Positions 16,671-24,822 of a stretch of DNA of 50,887 nt are shown piece by piece. The notes under the pieces were generated by a model that was not told the origin of the DNA, made no database searches, and was given only the letters and a program-made list of their open reading frames with translations. Numbering within the stretch: the first letter of the stretch is position 1; every line of letters starts with the position of its first letter. The DNA is from JBFWYO01 sp050186335 (GTDB lineage: Bacteria > Pseudomonadota > Alphaproteobacteria > Bin65). The stretch is from positions 1-50,887 of the forward strand of contig JBFWYO010000026.1 in the NCBI GenBank assembly GCA_050186335.1, read 5' to 3'. A program made the position numbers and the translations under genes.

Positions 16671-17350
16671 GTCTGCGCCGTCAATTTCTGAAACCAATAC
16701 TCTGCAACCACCAGGTCGACCTCTTCGTCTATGTTGACGGAACGTTCGGGCGGCATCACGTAGCCGCGGATTCTCGGACCTAAGAGAGATTTCGTGGCGC
16801 GCAGGTGCGCGACCGAACAGATGTAAACCGCGCCGTTGCGGATAAACACTTCCGGCAATGCCTGTCGTTGCCGCCCGGCGGGCTCGGCTTGCAGCGGCGT
16901 CAGGAACTCGCCGTCGGCGCGGTACATGCGCGCCGGATGCGTGGAGCCCACGGAAACCAGCCCGACCACCGCATCGCAATTCCCTTTGGCGAACAGGTCG
17001 AGCGCCGCGTCGATATCGGCGCCTTGGCGCAGCGGCGTGGTCGGTTGCAGCAGGCAGATCGTGTCGCAATCCGCGCCCGCCGCGTCGATCGCATGCAGGA
17101 TCGCGCCGTCGACCGGACTGTCGTCGCTGGCCAGGGCGGCCGGACGGTCGACGATCGCGGCGCCGTATCGCCGGGCGGTCGCCGCGATCTCGGCGTCGTC
17201 GGTCGATACCACGAAACGATGCAGCGCGCGGCTTTGCTGCGCCGCCAGGATCGAATGCGCGAGCAGCGGCAAACCGCCGACCGGGCGGATATTCTTGCCG
17301 GGAATTCCCTTGGAGCCGCCGCGGGCCGGAATGATGCCAAGCGCTTTCAT
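16667..17350 (-). CDS. neuA: CMP-nonulosonic acid cytidylyltransferase (NeuA/LegF type)
   Basis: 227 residues. PARGGSKGIPGKNI at 8-21 is the CTP-binding loop of NeuA, LegF and KdsB relatives. LLQPTTPLRQGADID and NGAVYICS match the CMP-sialate synthetase pattern. It activates a nine-carbon 2-keto sugar acid as its CMP derivative for transfer. Together with the adjacent NeuC-like and NeuB-like genes it forms a full free-sugar-to-CMP module distinct from the Pse genes. Product could be CMP-Neu5Ac or CMP-legionaminic acid. Confidence 0.9.
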   Translation of the reverse strand: MKALGIIPARGGSKGIPGKNIRPVGGLPLLAHSILAAQQSRALHRFVVSTDDAEIAATARRYGAAIVDRPAALASDDSPVDGAILHAIDAAGADCDTICLLQPTTPLRQGADIDAALDLFAKGNCDAVVGLVSVGSTHPARMYRADGEFLTPLQAEPAGRQRQALPEVFIRNGAVYICSVAHLRATKSLLGPRIRGYVMPPERSVNIDEEVDLVVAEYWFQKLTAQT

Positions 17351-17353
17351 GCG

Positions 17354-18520
17354 CTAGTACGTGATGCGCTTGTCCGAGATCAGCGGTGCCGTGGCCAGCA
17401 AATCGGCGATCCGCACCCCGGCGTTGCCGCCGCCATAGACGCCGTCCGAAGGATACGGCCCGTGTGCGGTCTGCCGCGCCATGGCGTCGGCGATGGCGCG
17501 CCGGTCGTGCGCGACGTCGATCACGTTGGCGCCCCGGTCGCGGCCGGATTGGCGCGTGCCGATATTGACCGCCGGCACGCCCAGGAACGCGCACTCGCGC
17601 AGCCCGACGCTGGAATTGCCGACGATGCAGCGGCTGTTGATGGCCAGGCGCAGGAAATCCTCGGGGTCCATATTCTTGAAGAAATGCAGGTTCTTCGGCG
17701 CGTGGGTTTCGCGGAACGCGCGGATCTCCTTCGATGTGCCGTCCGATCCGGCATCGACGTTGGGCCAGAACCACAACACCGGCAGCGTCGATTGCGCGGC
17801 CGCGTGCAGGGTCTCGGCGATCTGCGCGCGCGCCTGCTGGTATTCGGTGGTCACCGGATGCTGCAGCACAATGAGATAGCCGCCCGACAGATCGACCGGT
17901 GCGCCGACGCCGCCATACTTGGCGAACGGATCGAAATCCAGCGCCGGGCTTTGCGCCACCTGAGCCGCCAGGTCGATCGCCGGGCAGCCGGTGTTGTAGA
18001 CATGCGCCGGGTCCTCGCCCATGCGGATCACGCGCGCGCGCGAGTTTTCCGTGGCGACGAAATGCAGATCGGCCAGCTTGGTCACCGCGTGGCGCACCTT
18101 CTCGTCGATCGAGCCGGTCACCTCGCCGCCCTGCACATGGGCCAGCGGAATGTTCATGTAGGCGGCGGCGGCGGCGGTCGCCAGCGTTTCGAACCGGTCG
18201 GCCACGGTGACGACCACATCGGGCCGCAGATTGTCGAACACGGTGGCCAGCTCGACCAGGCCGATGCCGGTCGACTTGGCCGAGGTGACCAGATTCTCGC
18301 CTTCCAGCATCATGTGGACGCGGGCGTTCACCGTGAACCCATCGCGCTCGATCACATGAATCGCGCTGCCGTACCGATCCAGCAAAACGGACGCGGCGCC
18401 GACCAGCAGCAGTTCCAGATCGTCGTGCGCGCGGATCGCCTCCAGCGCTGTCTTGACGCGGGCGTAGCTGGCGCGCGCGGTAATCACGACGCAGACGCGG
18501 CGGTGGCGGGATTTGGTCAT
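17354..18520 (-). CDS. neuC: UDP-N-acetylglucosamine 2-epimerase, hydrolysing (NeuC/LegG type)
   Basis: 388 residues, GT-B-like epimerase. VCVVITARASYARVKTAL at the start, VVTVADRFETLATAAAA with the hydrolysing-epimerase DRFE segment, LAHVQGGEVTGSIDEKVRHA with catalytic Glu and His, and IVGNSSVGLRECAFLGVP near the C-terminus. The enzyme releases UDP while inverting C2, giving ManNAc from UDP-GlcNAc, or a 2,4-diacetamido mannose in the legionaminic route. No LegB/LegC/LegH genes accompany it, so the sialic-type substrate is slightly favoured. ATG overlaps the neuB stop by 4 nt. Confidence 0.9.
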   Translation of the reverse strand: MTKSRHRRVCVVITARASYARVKTALEAIRAHDDLELLLVGAASVLLDRYGSAIHVIERDGFTVNARVHMMLEGENLVTSAKSTGIGLVELATVFDNLRPDVVVTVADRFETLATAAAAAYMNIPLAHVQGGEVTGSIDEKVRHAVTKLADLHFVATENSRARVIRMGEDPAHVYNTGCPAIDLAAQVAQSPALDFDPFAKYGGVGAPVDLSGGYLIVLQHPVTTEYQQARAQIAETLHAAAQSTLPVLWFWPNVDAGSDGTSKEIRAFRETHAPKNLHFFKNMDPEDFLRLAINSRCIVGNSSVGLRECAFLGVPAVNIGTRQSGRDRGANVIDVAHDRRAIADAMARQTAHGPYPSDGVYGGGNAGVRIADLLATAPLISDKRITY

Positions 18521-19566
18521 GCCAGATGGTCCTCGAGCACTTGCACATCGGCCTTGAGCGCGCGGGTCAGCTTGCGGCCGATGATTTCCTTCAGGCGCGC
18601 GGCGGGGAGCCCCGTGCCGGGCTTCTTTACCGTCACGTCTTCCGCCGTCAAAACCGTGCCGGCCGGCAGGTCGCGCGCCGCCACGATGCTTTTGTTGAAC
18701 AGCGCGCGCATCGGCGCCAGTTCGGCGGCGACCTTGTCCTTGTCGACCGGATGCTGCCGCGCGGCTTCGACGAAACGCATCATGCGCACGGTCTCGGCCA
18801 ACTCGTCGAAGGTCAGCGACGCCACCACGTCCGGCCCGAACATGCGCCGATGAAAGGTCACATGCACCTCGAGCAGATTAATGCCCAGCGCGGTCGCCGC
18901 GATCGCGGTTTCGCCGTGGCCGGTATGGTCCGACAGGCCGATCGGGCAGCGATAACGCGCACGCATTTCGCCGATGACGTTCAAGCCGATTTTTTCCGCC
19001 GGCGTCGGGTAGATCGACGTGCACTGGAACAGCGCATAGGGCAGGCGCAGGCGCTGCGCGGTCGCCACCGCGGTATCGATCTCCGCCCAGGGCGACATGC
19101 CGGTGGACATTAAAAGCGCGCGCGGCTTGGTCGCCAGATGCTCGAGCAGCGCCAGATTGGAGATTTCGCCGGATGCGATCTTCCAGCCGTCGACGCCGAT
19201 CCGGTCCAGCAAATCCGCCGCCTGGTGCGAGAACGGCGTGCTCAGGAACAGCAGCCCGCGCTGATGCGCGTGCGCGCGCAGGCCGGCCCATTGTTCGGGC
19301 TCGAATTCCATGCGCCGCCAATATTCGTAGCGCGTCGTATCCTGGCGCGAAAACTGCACGCGCCACTGTTCGGCCGGCGTGCTTTCGGCGGCGGCAATGT
19401 GAGTCTGGAACTTGATCGCATCGGCGCCCGCCGCGGCCGCAGCGTCGAGAAACGCGTGCGCCATGTTCAGGCTGCCGTCGTGCGCCTGGGCGACCTCGGC
19501 GATGACGAGGCATGGCTGCGCGCCGCCGATGGCGCGCGAACCCAGTCTGATTTCGGTTTCGGTCAT
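18517..19566 (-). CDS. neuB: N-acetylneuraminate/legionaminate synthase (NeuB/LegI type)
   Basis: 349 residues. TIM-barrel start VIAEVAQAHDGSLNMAHAF and AGADAIKFQTH, then STGMSPWAE and GLSDHTGHGE. C-terminal SAF domain with KKPGTGLPAARL and IGRKLTRAL. It condenses a 2-acetamido mannose-type sugar with PEP. Compared with the PseI in the same operon it has HDGS instead of HNGD and a different substrate loop, indicating a second nonulosonic acid. ATG at 19566 overlaps the asnB stop (ATGA); a longer in-frame reading upstream is an antisense extension inside asnB and is not used. Confidence 0.9.
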   Translation of the reverse strand: MTETEIRLGSRAIGGAQPCLVIAEVAQAHDGSLNMAHAFLDAAAAAGADAIKFQTHIAAAESTPAEQWRVQFSRQDTTRYEYWRRMEFEPEQWAGLRAHAHQRGLLFLSTPFSHQAADLLDRIGVDGWKIASGEISNLALLEHLATKPRALLMSTGMSPWAEIDTAVATAQRLRLPYALFQCTSIYPTPAEKIGLNVIGEMRARYRCPIGLSDHTGHGETAIAATALGINLLEVHVTFHRRMFGPDVVASLTFDELAETVRMMRFVEAARQHPVDKDKVAAELAPMRALFNKSIVAARDLPAGTVLTAEDVTVKKPGTGLPAARLKEIIGRKLTRALKADVQVLEDHLA

Positions 19567-21428
19567 GATGCGAGCGCCGCCTGCGCAGGCGCCTGAATGC
19601 GCAACGCCAGCCAGCGCTGCAATTGATACCAGCGCATCCAGACGATTGCGGCGTCGGGATCGCATCGCGCGCGGTCGGCCTCGAAGCGGGCGGCGAGATC
19701 GCGGCGCCACAGTTCCGGCCACAGCAACGCGCTGCCCAGCATCGCCCGCATGCGTTCCAACAAAGATTCATACATCAATTGCGTGGCGCTGCCGGGGCGC
19801 ACGAATTTCTTCCGGTTGGCCAGCACCTCCGGCACCACGATCCCCTGCATCGCGCTGCGCAGCACCGACTTGTTGAGCCCGCCCTGCATGAAATCCCGGT
19901 ACGGGTAGCGCCAGGCGGTTTCGATCACCGTATGGTCCATGAACACCGGGCGCACCTCGATCGAATGCGCCATGCCGTTGCGGTCCTCGTTGCGCAGCAC
20001 GATCGGAAAATCCAGATGGATGCGGTCGAGCAGTTCGCGGAAGAAATGAACGCCGGCCGGGAGATCTGCCAGTTGCTTGTGCGCCGGCACGGCGAACAGC
20101 GCCTCGTCGGGCGCGTAATGAGGCGCGAACAGTTCGTAGCCCAGGCGGAACTCCTGCACCGTGCGCCGCCCGATGCCGCTCTCGAAAAACAGGCGCAGGC
20201 GCGCGAGCATTTCGCGCGGCGTCCGGCCGGTGAGCGCCACGCCGCCGCGCAAAGCCGCGCGCGCCGACGCCAAGTCGCCGTCCTCGATCAGCGAAGCCAG
20301 GTACGGCGCCACGCATTTCGCGTAACCGCCCATGATTTCGTCGCCGCCGTCGCCGACCAGCAGCACCTTGTAGCCGCGCCGCCCCAACTGCCGCCGCATC
20401 ATGTATTGATTGACCTGGCCGGCCGAAAACGTCGGCTCGTCGTGCATCGAGATCATCTCGTCGATCGCCTGGCCGTAATCCGCCGACGCGATATCGACAT
20501 ATTCGTGGCGGATGCCCTGCGTCGCCACGGTGCGGTCGATCCAGGCGGATTCGTCGGCGATGTCCGGCGCGCGCACCGAGAACGTGTGCAGTTGATCGGC
20601 GAAGCCCTGCTGCGCCAGCACCGAGACGATGGTCGAGCTGTCCATGCCGCCCGAGAGCGCCGCCGCCACCGGAACGTCCGATTGCATGTGCCGTCGGCAG
20701 GCGTCCTGGATCGTCTCGCGCAGCGCCAGGGGATCGCGCAGGTCGGCGCTCGGCCGCGGCGGCGACCAGAAGCGTTCGTCGCGCACCAATCGGCCGTGCG
20801 TCCATTGCTGGATCGAAGCGGCCGGAACGTGCTCGATGCCGTCGAACAAGGATTCCGGCAGGTGATCCAGCCAGCCGCGCGCCACATAGCGCTGCACCGC
20901 CGCGAGGTTCGGCCGCGCGTCCGGCGCCAGGGCCAGCACCGCCTTGATCTCCGAGGCGAACACCAGGTGTTTGCCGCGATACAGATAAAGCGGCTTGATT
21001 CCCAGCCGGTCGCGGCTGACCGTCAGCGTCTGTGTGCGCGCGTCCCACAGGACGATCGCCCACATCCCGCGCATGCGCTCGAACGCCGCAACGCCCCATG
21101 CGAGGTACGCGGCAAGCACCACTTCGGTGTCGCAAGTCGAGCGGAATTGATGACCGCGCGCCTCAAGCTCGCGGCGCAGATCGAGATAATTGTAGATCTG
21201 CCCGTTGAACACGAGCGCAACCCTGCCGTCGGCGCCCAGCATCGGCTGATGACCGGCCTGCGTCAGATCGAGGATGCTCAGCCGCCGGAAGCCCAGCCAG
21301 ACCTGCTCGGCCGAATATTCGCCCGCATCGTCCGGCCCGCGATGCGTCATCGAATCGCGCGCGGTGCGCCAGCGCGCCGCGTCGGGCCGCAGTCCCTTGT
21401 GGTCGTAGATCGCGATAACGCCGCACAT
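19563..21428 (-). CDS. asnB: Asparagine synthase (glutamine-hydrolysing)
   Basis: 621 residues. Cys2 after the initiator Met (MCGVIAIYDH) is the glutaminase nucleophile; THRGPDDAGEY, LVFNGQIYNY and SRDRLGIKPLY complete the Ntn domain. SGGMDSS at 259-265 is the intact PP-loop. The C-terminal region (VFMDHTVIE, KFVRPGSATQL) matches surface-polysaccharide AsnB/WbpS relatives. In glycan loci such proteins amidate uronic acids; plain asparagine synthesis cannot be excluded. It precedes neuB with an ATGA overlap and follows a methyltransferase by 19 nt. Confidence 0.9.
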   Translation of the reverse strand: MCGVIAIYDHKGLRPDAARWRTARDSMTHRGPDDAGEYSAEQVWLGFRRLSILDLTQAGHQPMLGADGRVALVFNGQIYNYLDLRRELEARGHQFRSTCDTEVVLAAYLAWGVAAFERMRGMWAIVLWDARTQTLTVSRDRLGIKPLYLYRGKHLVFASEIKAVLALAPDARPNLAAVQRYVARGWLDHLPESLFDGIEHVPAASIQQWTHGRLVRDERFWSPPRPSADLRDPLALRETIQDACRRHMQSDVPVAAALSGGMDSSTIVSVLAQQGFADQLHTFSVRAPDIADESAWIDRTVATQGIRHEYVDIASADYGQAIDEMISMHDEPTFSAGQVNQYMMRRQLGRRGYKVLLVGDGGDEIMGGYAKCVAPYLASLIEDGDLASARAALRGGVALTGRTPREMLARLRLFFESGIGRRTVQEFRLGYELFAPHYAPDEALFAVPAHKQLADLPAGVHFFRELLDRIHLDFPIVLRNEDRNGMAHSIEVRPVFMDHTVIETAWRYPYRDFMQGGLNKSVLRSAMQGIVVPEVLANRKKFVRPGSATQLMYESLLERMRAMLGSALLWPELWRRDLAARFEADRARCDPDAAIVWMRWYQLQRWLALRIQAPAQAALAS

Positions 21429-21447
21429 GTCGCGTCGATGCTTTCTG

Positions 21448-22545
21448 CTAGGCCACGCGGCCGGAATCGAACTCGTCGATGTAGCGCTCGGCTTCCAGCT
21501 TGCCGCGCGCGACCATTTTCGCTGGCTCGCCGGGCATCAGGATCGACGGGATGCCGCGCGCGCGAATGGCGTCGACCAGGCCGGCCGGGTCGCCCGCGAA
21601 CTCCCGTTCCAGCGCCAGGAACTTCTCCGCCCGCTGCCGATAGGCGGCGCGATAGACGGCCAGGCGCGCCTTGATCGCCGTCGGATCGTCGCGCACGCCG
21701 TCGGCAATCAGCGCGGCCACGGCAGCTTCCGATGGCGGCAGGGAGGAGCGGGCCATGATGTAGCAATAATTCGGGTAGCCCTCATACTTGGTGTCGTCGA
21801 AATCGACCGCCTCGAAACCGTAGCGCCGCAGCACCAGACGCCAGGTGTTCGCCGACAGGAAGCGGTAGTGGTTGTGGTTGTAGTACTCCAGCGGCGAGCC
21901 GAACATCTCGTCGGTGCGCCAGCGGATCTGCAGCCAGCCACCCGGCACGAGGACCCGGCGCACCTCGCGCATGGCGGCCGCCAGGTCGTAGACATGCTCG
22001 AGCGAGCCGAGCGAGACGACGATCTCGAAGCTGGCGTCGGGATAGGGCAGGGCCTCGCCCGGCGCGACCGTCAGGTCGAGGCCGAACTCGGCGCGGCCCA
22101 ACTCGATGCTCGGCCGGTGCGGGTCCATGCCCTTGACGTCCCAGCCGGCGTCGCGCCACGGCAGGCTGGTCGCCGCCGAGGCGCAGCCGTGATCGAGCAT
22201 CCTTCCCGGCCGGTCGATGAACCGCTGCGCATAGCGCAGCACGCCCGCGCCGCGCAGCTTCTGCGTCTCGACGTAGGCCGGCGACGGCTTCTCGGCGCCG
22301 AACGCGATCTCGCGATACAGCCGCTCGTAATAATCCTGGTAGAAGCGGTCCTCGTAGCGCGGGTTGGTCATCTTGAACCCGCAGTTTTCGCACACCACGA
22401 CGACGAGCTCGCCGTACACGCCCGGCTCGGCGATGCGCCCGCGCCGCTGCAGCTCGGTGAACCGCGTGCCGCCGCACGCCTCGCACGGAATCATCACGCG
22501 GGCGTATTGTTTGCCGATGCGAATGGCGTCGAGATGCTGGTTCAT
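21448..22545 (-). CDS. Class I SAM-dependent methyltransferase with N-terminal zinc finger
   Basis: 365 residues; ATG at 22545 has AAGG 8 nt upstream. Cys21-xx-Cys24 and Cys52-xx-Cys55 form a zinc site like that of sugar C- and O-methyltransferases. The SAM domain follows with MLDHGCASAATSL and LTVAPGEALPYPDASFEIV, then SLEHVYDLAAAMREV. In motif I the usual GxGxG is Gly-Cys-Ala-Ser-Ala. The C-terminal 90 residues are helical and not assigned. It probably methylates a sugar or nucleotide sugar of the locus. Confidence 0.85.
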   Translation of the reverse strand: MNQHLDAIRIGKQYARVMIPCEACGGTRFTELQRRGRIAEPGVYGELVVVVCENCGFKMTNPRYEDRFYQDYYERLYREIAFGAEKPSPAYVETQKLRGAGVLRYAQRFIDRPGRMLDHGCASAATSLPWRDAGWDVKGMDPHRPSIELGRAEFGLDLTVAPGEALPYPDASFEIVVSLGSLEHVYDLAAAMREVRRVLVPGGWLQIRWRTDEMFGSPLEYYNHNHYRFLSANTWRLVLRRYGFEAVDFDDTKYEGYPNYCYIMARSSLPPSEAAVAALIADGVRDDPTAIKARLAVYRAAYRQRAEKFLALEREFAGDPAGLVDAIRARGIPSILMPGEPAKMVARGKLEAERYIDEFDSGRVA

Positions 22546-22568
22546 CGTTTCAACCTTGGATGCGAACG

Positions 22569-24077
22569 TTAAGCGGCCTTGTGGCCGGCGCGCGACGACG
22601 GGCGGAGCGAGGCTTCGAGCCCGGCGGTTGCCGCCTCGATCCAGTTCGGATCGAGTGCGACCTGTCCCGGTGCGGCGTAGTGAAAGCCGCCGAGATCGAA
22701 GCTGGATGCCTTCACCGCGGCGAGGAACTTGCTGCCGTCGAGCGCCGCGCGCGCCGCATTGCCCTCGCCCGCCAGCGCCGCGCGCAGCAGGCCCGGCAAA
22801 TCGGCATCGTCGGCCACGGTAAAGACATGGGGCAGCACGCCGATCGGCATGTGCGCGGAAAACAGCACAACCGGCTTGCCGAGCGCGGCCGCCTCCAGGC
22901 CCGCCGTGCCGGCCATGGTCGCGACGACATCGGCGCGCTTGACGCATTCGACGCCGTTCTCGGCGATATCGAGCAGCACCACGTTCTTCAAGGCGGCAAT
23001 CTGGGCATAGAAGTCGCGCGGCCGGCGCGCGACCGCGTAGCGGTTCTCCTTGACCGCGAGTACCGCCCCGGCGGGCAGGGCGCGCGACAGGCCGGCGATC
23101 ACTGCGTGCTGGCTGAACCGCTCGGGCGAGCGCAGCAGGAACGATTCTTCCGGCTCCTTGTGCAGCGGGAAATAGACCACCGGCACGTCCGAAAGATCGG
23201 CCAGGCGGGTGCGGAACCGCCGGCGCGCTTCGCGCAGGCCGAGATACTGGCGGAATGGCCAGGTCACATAGTCGACGAAATTGTAGGCGCGGGCCTTTTG
23301 ATATTTGCGCAGCCGCCACCAGGCCATGGTCGCGGCGGCCAGCACGGTATGCCGCATGACCGTGGCTAGGCCCATCCACTGGTCGAATTCGGCATTCTTG
23401 ACGGTGGCGGCGGTGTACGCCTTGCCGATCGACAGCGACGGGTCGGGTTGCGCCGAGGCCCACGCCGCCTCGAACAGCGGATTGGTCTGGTACTGATCCG
23501 ACGCCCAGAACCACTGCGTCTGATAGCGCGCGGAGATCAGGTAACGCGCCGGCACGCCGCGCGCGGCCGCGATCGCCTGGGCGATATTGTCGCCGTGCAA
23601 CAATAAAGTAAGTCCCTTGGCGTCGATCTCGGCGTCCCAGAATTCCAGTTGCCGGACATAGGCGTTCAGGGTCTGCGCGTAGCTCGCGTCGTCATAATAC
23701 GACGCGCGCGGGTGCCGGAAGCCGCCCAGAAAATATCCGCGGCCGAGGTGGCGATGGGAAAAGCTCAGCTCCGCAATCGGCCGCCCGATCCGGGCTTCGA
23801 ACGCGCGCGCGCGCGCGATCAGCGACGCCGCGTCGGCCACCGCTTCGCCGACGGCCGGGCCCAGCCGAACCGCGTCGGTCACCGTGTCCCAGTGCTTCGG
23901 CCCGGTCCAGGCGGCGAAGAATCGCGCTTCCTCGGGCCCGCGCGTGTAAAGGTGGATGCGCGCGCCGTGCCGGCGGCGCAGTTCGGCCGCCATGGCCAGC
24001 AGCAGGTCGCGCGTCTTGGCATTGATATAAATGCCGACGTTGCCGAAATCCGGGCGCATGTCGTTCGGCGTCTGCAT
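22569..24077 (-). CDS. Capsule polysaccharide biosynthesis-like protein (KpsS/KpsC-related GT-B fold)
   Basis: 502 residues. N-terminal 170 residues start with NVGIYINAKTRDLLLAMA; the middle is helical. VYFPLHKEPE at 301-310 is the characteristic strand-loop of Capsule_synth proteins, where the same spot reads FPLQxQPE. Near 395, ATMAGTAGLEAAALGKPVV is the donor-site loop with the S/T-G cluster and Glu. Families with this core include beta-Kdo transferases that use CMP-Kdo. A related enzyme could transfer the CMP-nonulosonates made in this operon, though this is inference. ATG immediately follows the TGA of the upstream methyltransferase. Confidence 0.72.
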   Translation of the reverse strand: MQTPNDMRPDFGNVGIYINAKTRDLLLAMAAELRRRHGARIHLYTRGPEEARFFAAWTGPKHWDTVTDAVRLGPAVGEAVADAASLIARARAFEARIGRPIAELSFSHRHLGRGYFLGGFRHPRASYYDDASYAQTLNAYVRQLEFWDAEIDAKGLTLLLHGDNIAQAIAAARGVPARYLISARYQTQWFWASDQYQTNPLFEAAWASAQPDPSLSIGKAYTAATVKNAEFDQWMGLATVMRHTVLAAATMAWWRLRKYQKARAYNFVDYVTWPFRQYLGLREARRRFRTRLADLSDVPVVYFPLHKEPEESFLLRSPERFSQHAVIAGLSRALPAGAVLAVKENRYAVARRPRDFYAQIAALKNVVLLDIAENGVECVKRADVVATMAGTAGLEAAALGKPVVLFSAHMPIGVLPHVFTVADDADLPGLLRAALAGEGNAARAALDGSKFLAAVKASSFDLGGFHYAAPGQVALDPNWIEAATAGLEASLRPSSRAGHKAA

Positions 24078-24788
24078 TCACTTGATCGCCAGGAAGCCTT
24101 CGAAGCAGATGTACTTGAACACGGTCATCATGTCCTTGAAGCCGGCGCGCGCCATCAGATCGTAATTGCCCTGGGTCGAAAACGGCTCCATCACGCCGCG
24201 CAGGCTGACGCTCTTGTTGAGGATTTCCTCGGCGGCGAACTTGCTGTCGGTCTTGAAGTCGTTGTACAGCGCGCTGGTGATGTCCTGGAACCGCGCATCG
24301 GGCGCGCGCACCTTCTCGAACAGCAGCAGGGCGCCGCCCCATTCCAAAGCTTCGTAGATCTTGTTGAACACATCCTGGCGATAGCGCGGCGGCACGAACT
24401 GCAGCGTGTAGTACGACACGATCAGGTTGGATTTTTCCAGCTTCGCCGTGCCCAGATCGTCGCACACGAACTCGACGTTCGGCAAATCCTTGCAATGCTC
24501 GCGCGCGTGCTGCGCCATCGCCTCCTCGCGATCCATGCCGATCCAGCGCACGTTCGATTTGTGCGCATTGTGCTCGGCCAGCCGGCGGGTCAGCTGCCCG
24601 GTCGAACTGCCCAGCTCGTAGCACAGCGAATTGGGCAGCACGAAGAAATCGCTGATCCGGCAGATCAGCGCGTGGCCTTCGTGATAGAGCGGGATCGACC
24701 GTTCCGCGTGCGAGACGAACGTGTCGGCCACATTGCCGGAAAAGCTCCACGCCCCACGCTGGCTCTCGATGGCATCGCCGACTTTCAT
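24078..24788 (-). CDS. CmoA-like SAM-dependent methyltransferase
   Basis: 236 residues. SAM motif YELGSSTGQL around 57-66, WIGMDREEAMAQHAR, and LIVSYYTLQFVPPRYR follow the order of CmoA and related enzymes. CmoA makes carboxy-SAM for tRNA wobble uridine modification, but no cmoB is nearby. Here the homologue sits in the middle of a glycan operon, so a sugar or lipid substrate is more likely. Initiates 34 nt downstream of the previous stop and abuts the next gene with no spacer. Confidence 0.8.
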   Translation of the reverse strand: MKVGDAIESQRGAWSFSGNVADTFVSHAERSIPLYHEGHALICRISDFFVLPNSLCYELGSSTGQLTRRLAEHNAHKSNVRWIGMDREEAMAQHAREHCKDLPNVEFVCDDLGTAKLEKSNLIVSYYTLQFVPPRYRQDVFNKIYEALEWGGALLLFEKVRAPDARFQDITSALYNDFKTDSKFAAEEILNKSVSLRGVMEPFSTQGNYDLMARAGFKDMMTVFKYICFEGFLAIK

Positions 24789-24822
24789 GGCATCCTCGTA
24801 AGGTTACTTTGCAGGGAATTCG

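Noticed and set aside
15705..18548. A single 947-codon reading on the minus strand
   Set aside because: Its upstream two-thirds are out-of-frame readings of neuC and neuA; only the part from ATG 16670 is a real gene (2-hydroxyacid dehydrogenase). The long readings upstream of PseI, PseC, the methyltransferase at 21448 and the ABC transporter are the same artefact.
16667..19566. Firm call of legionaminic acid synthesis
   Set aside because: NeuA/NeuB/NeuC-type proteins alone cannot separate sialic from legionaminic acid and no LegB, LegC or LegH is present in the window.
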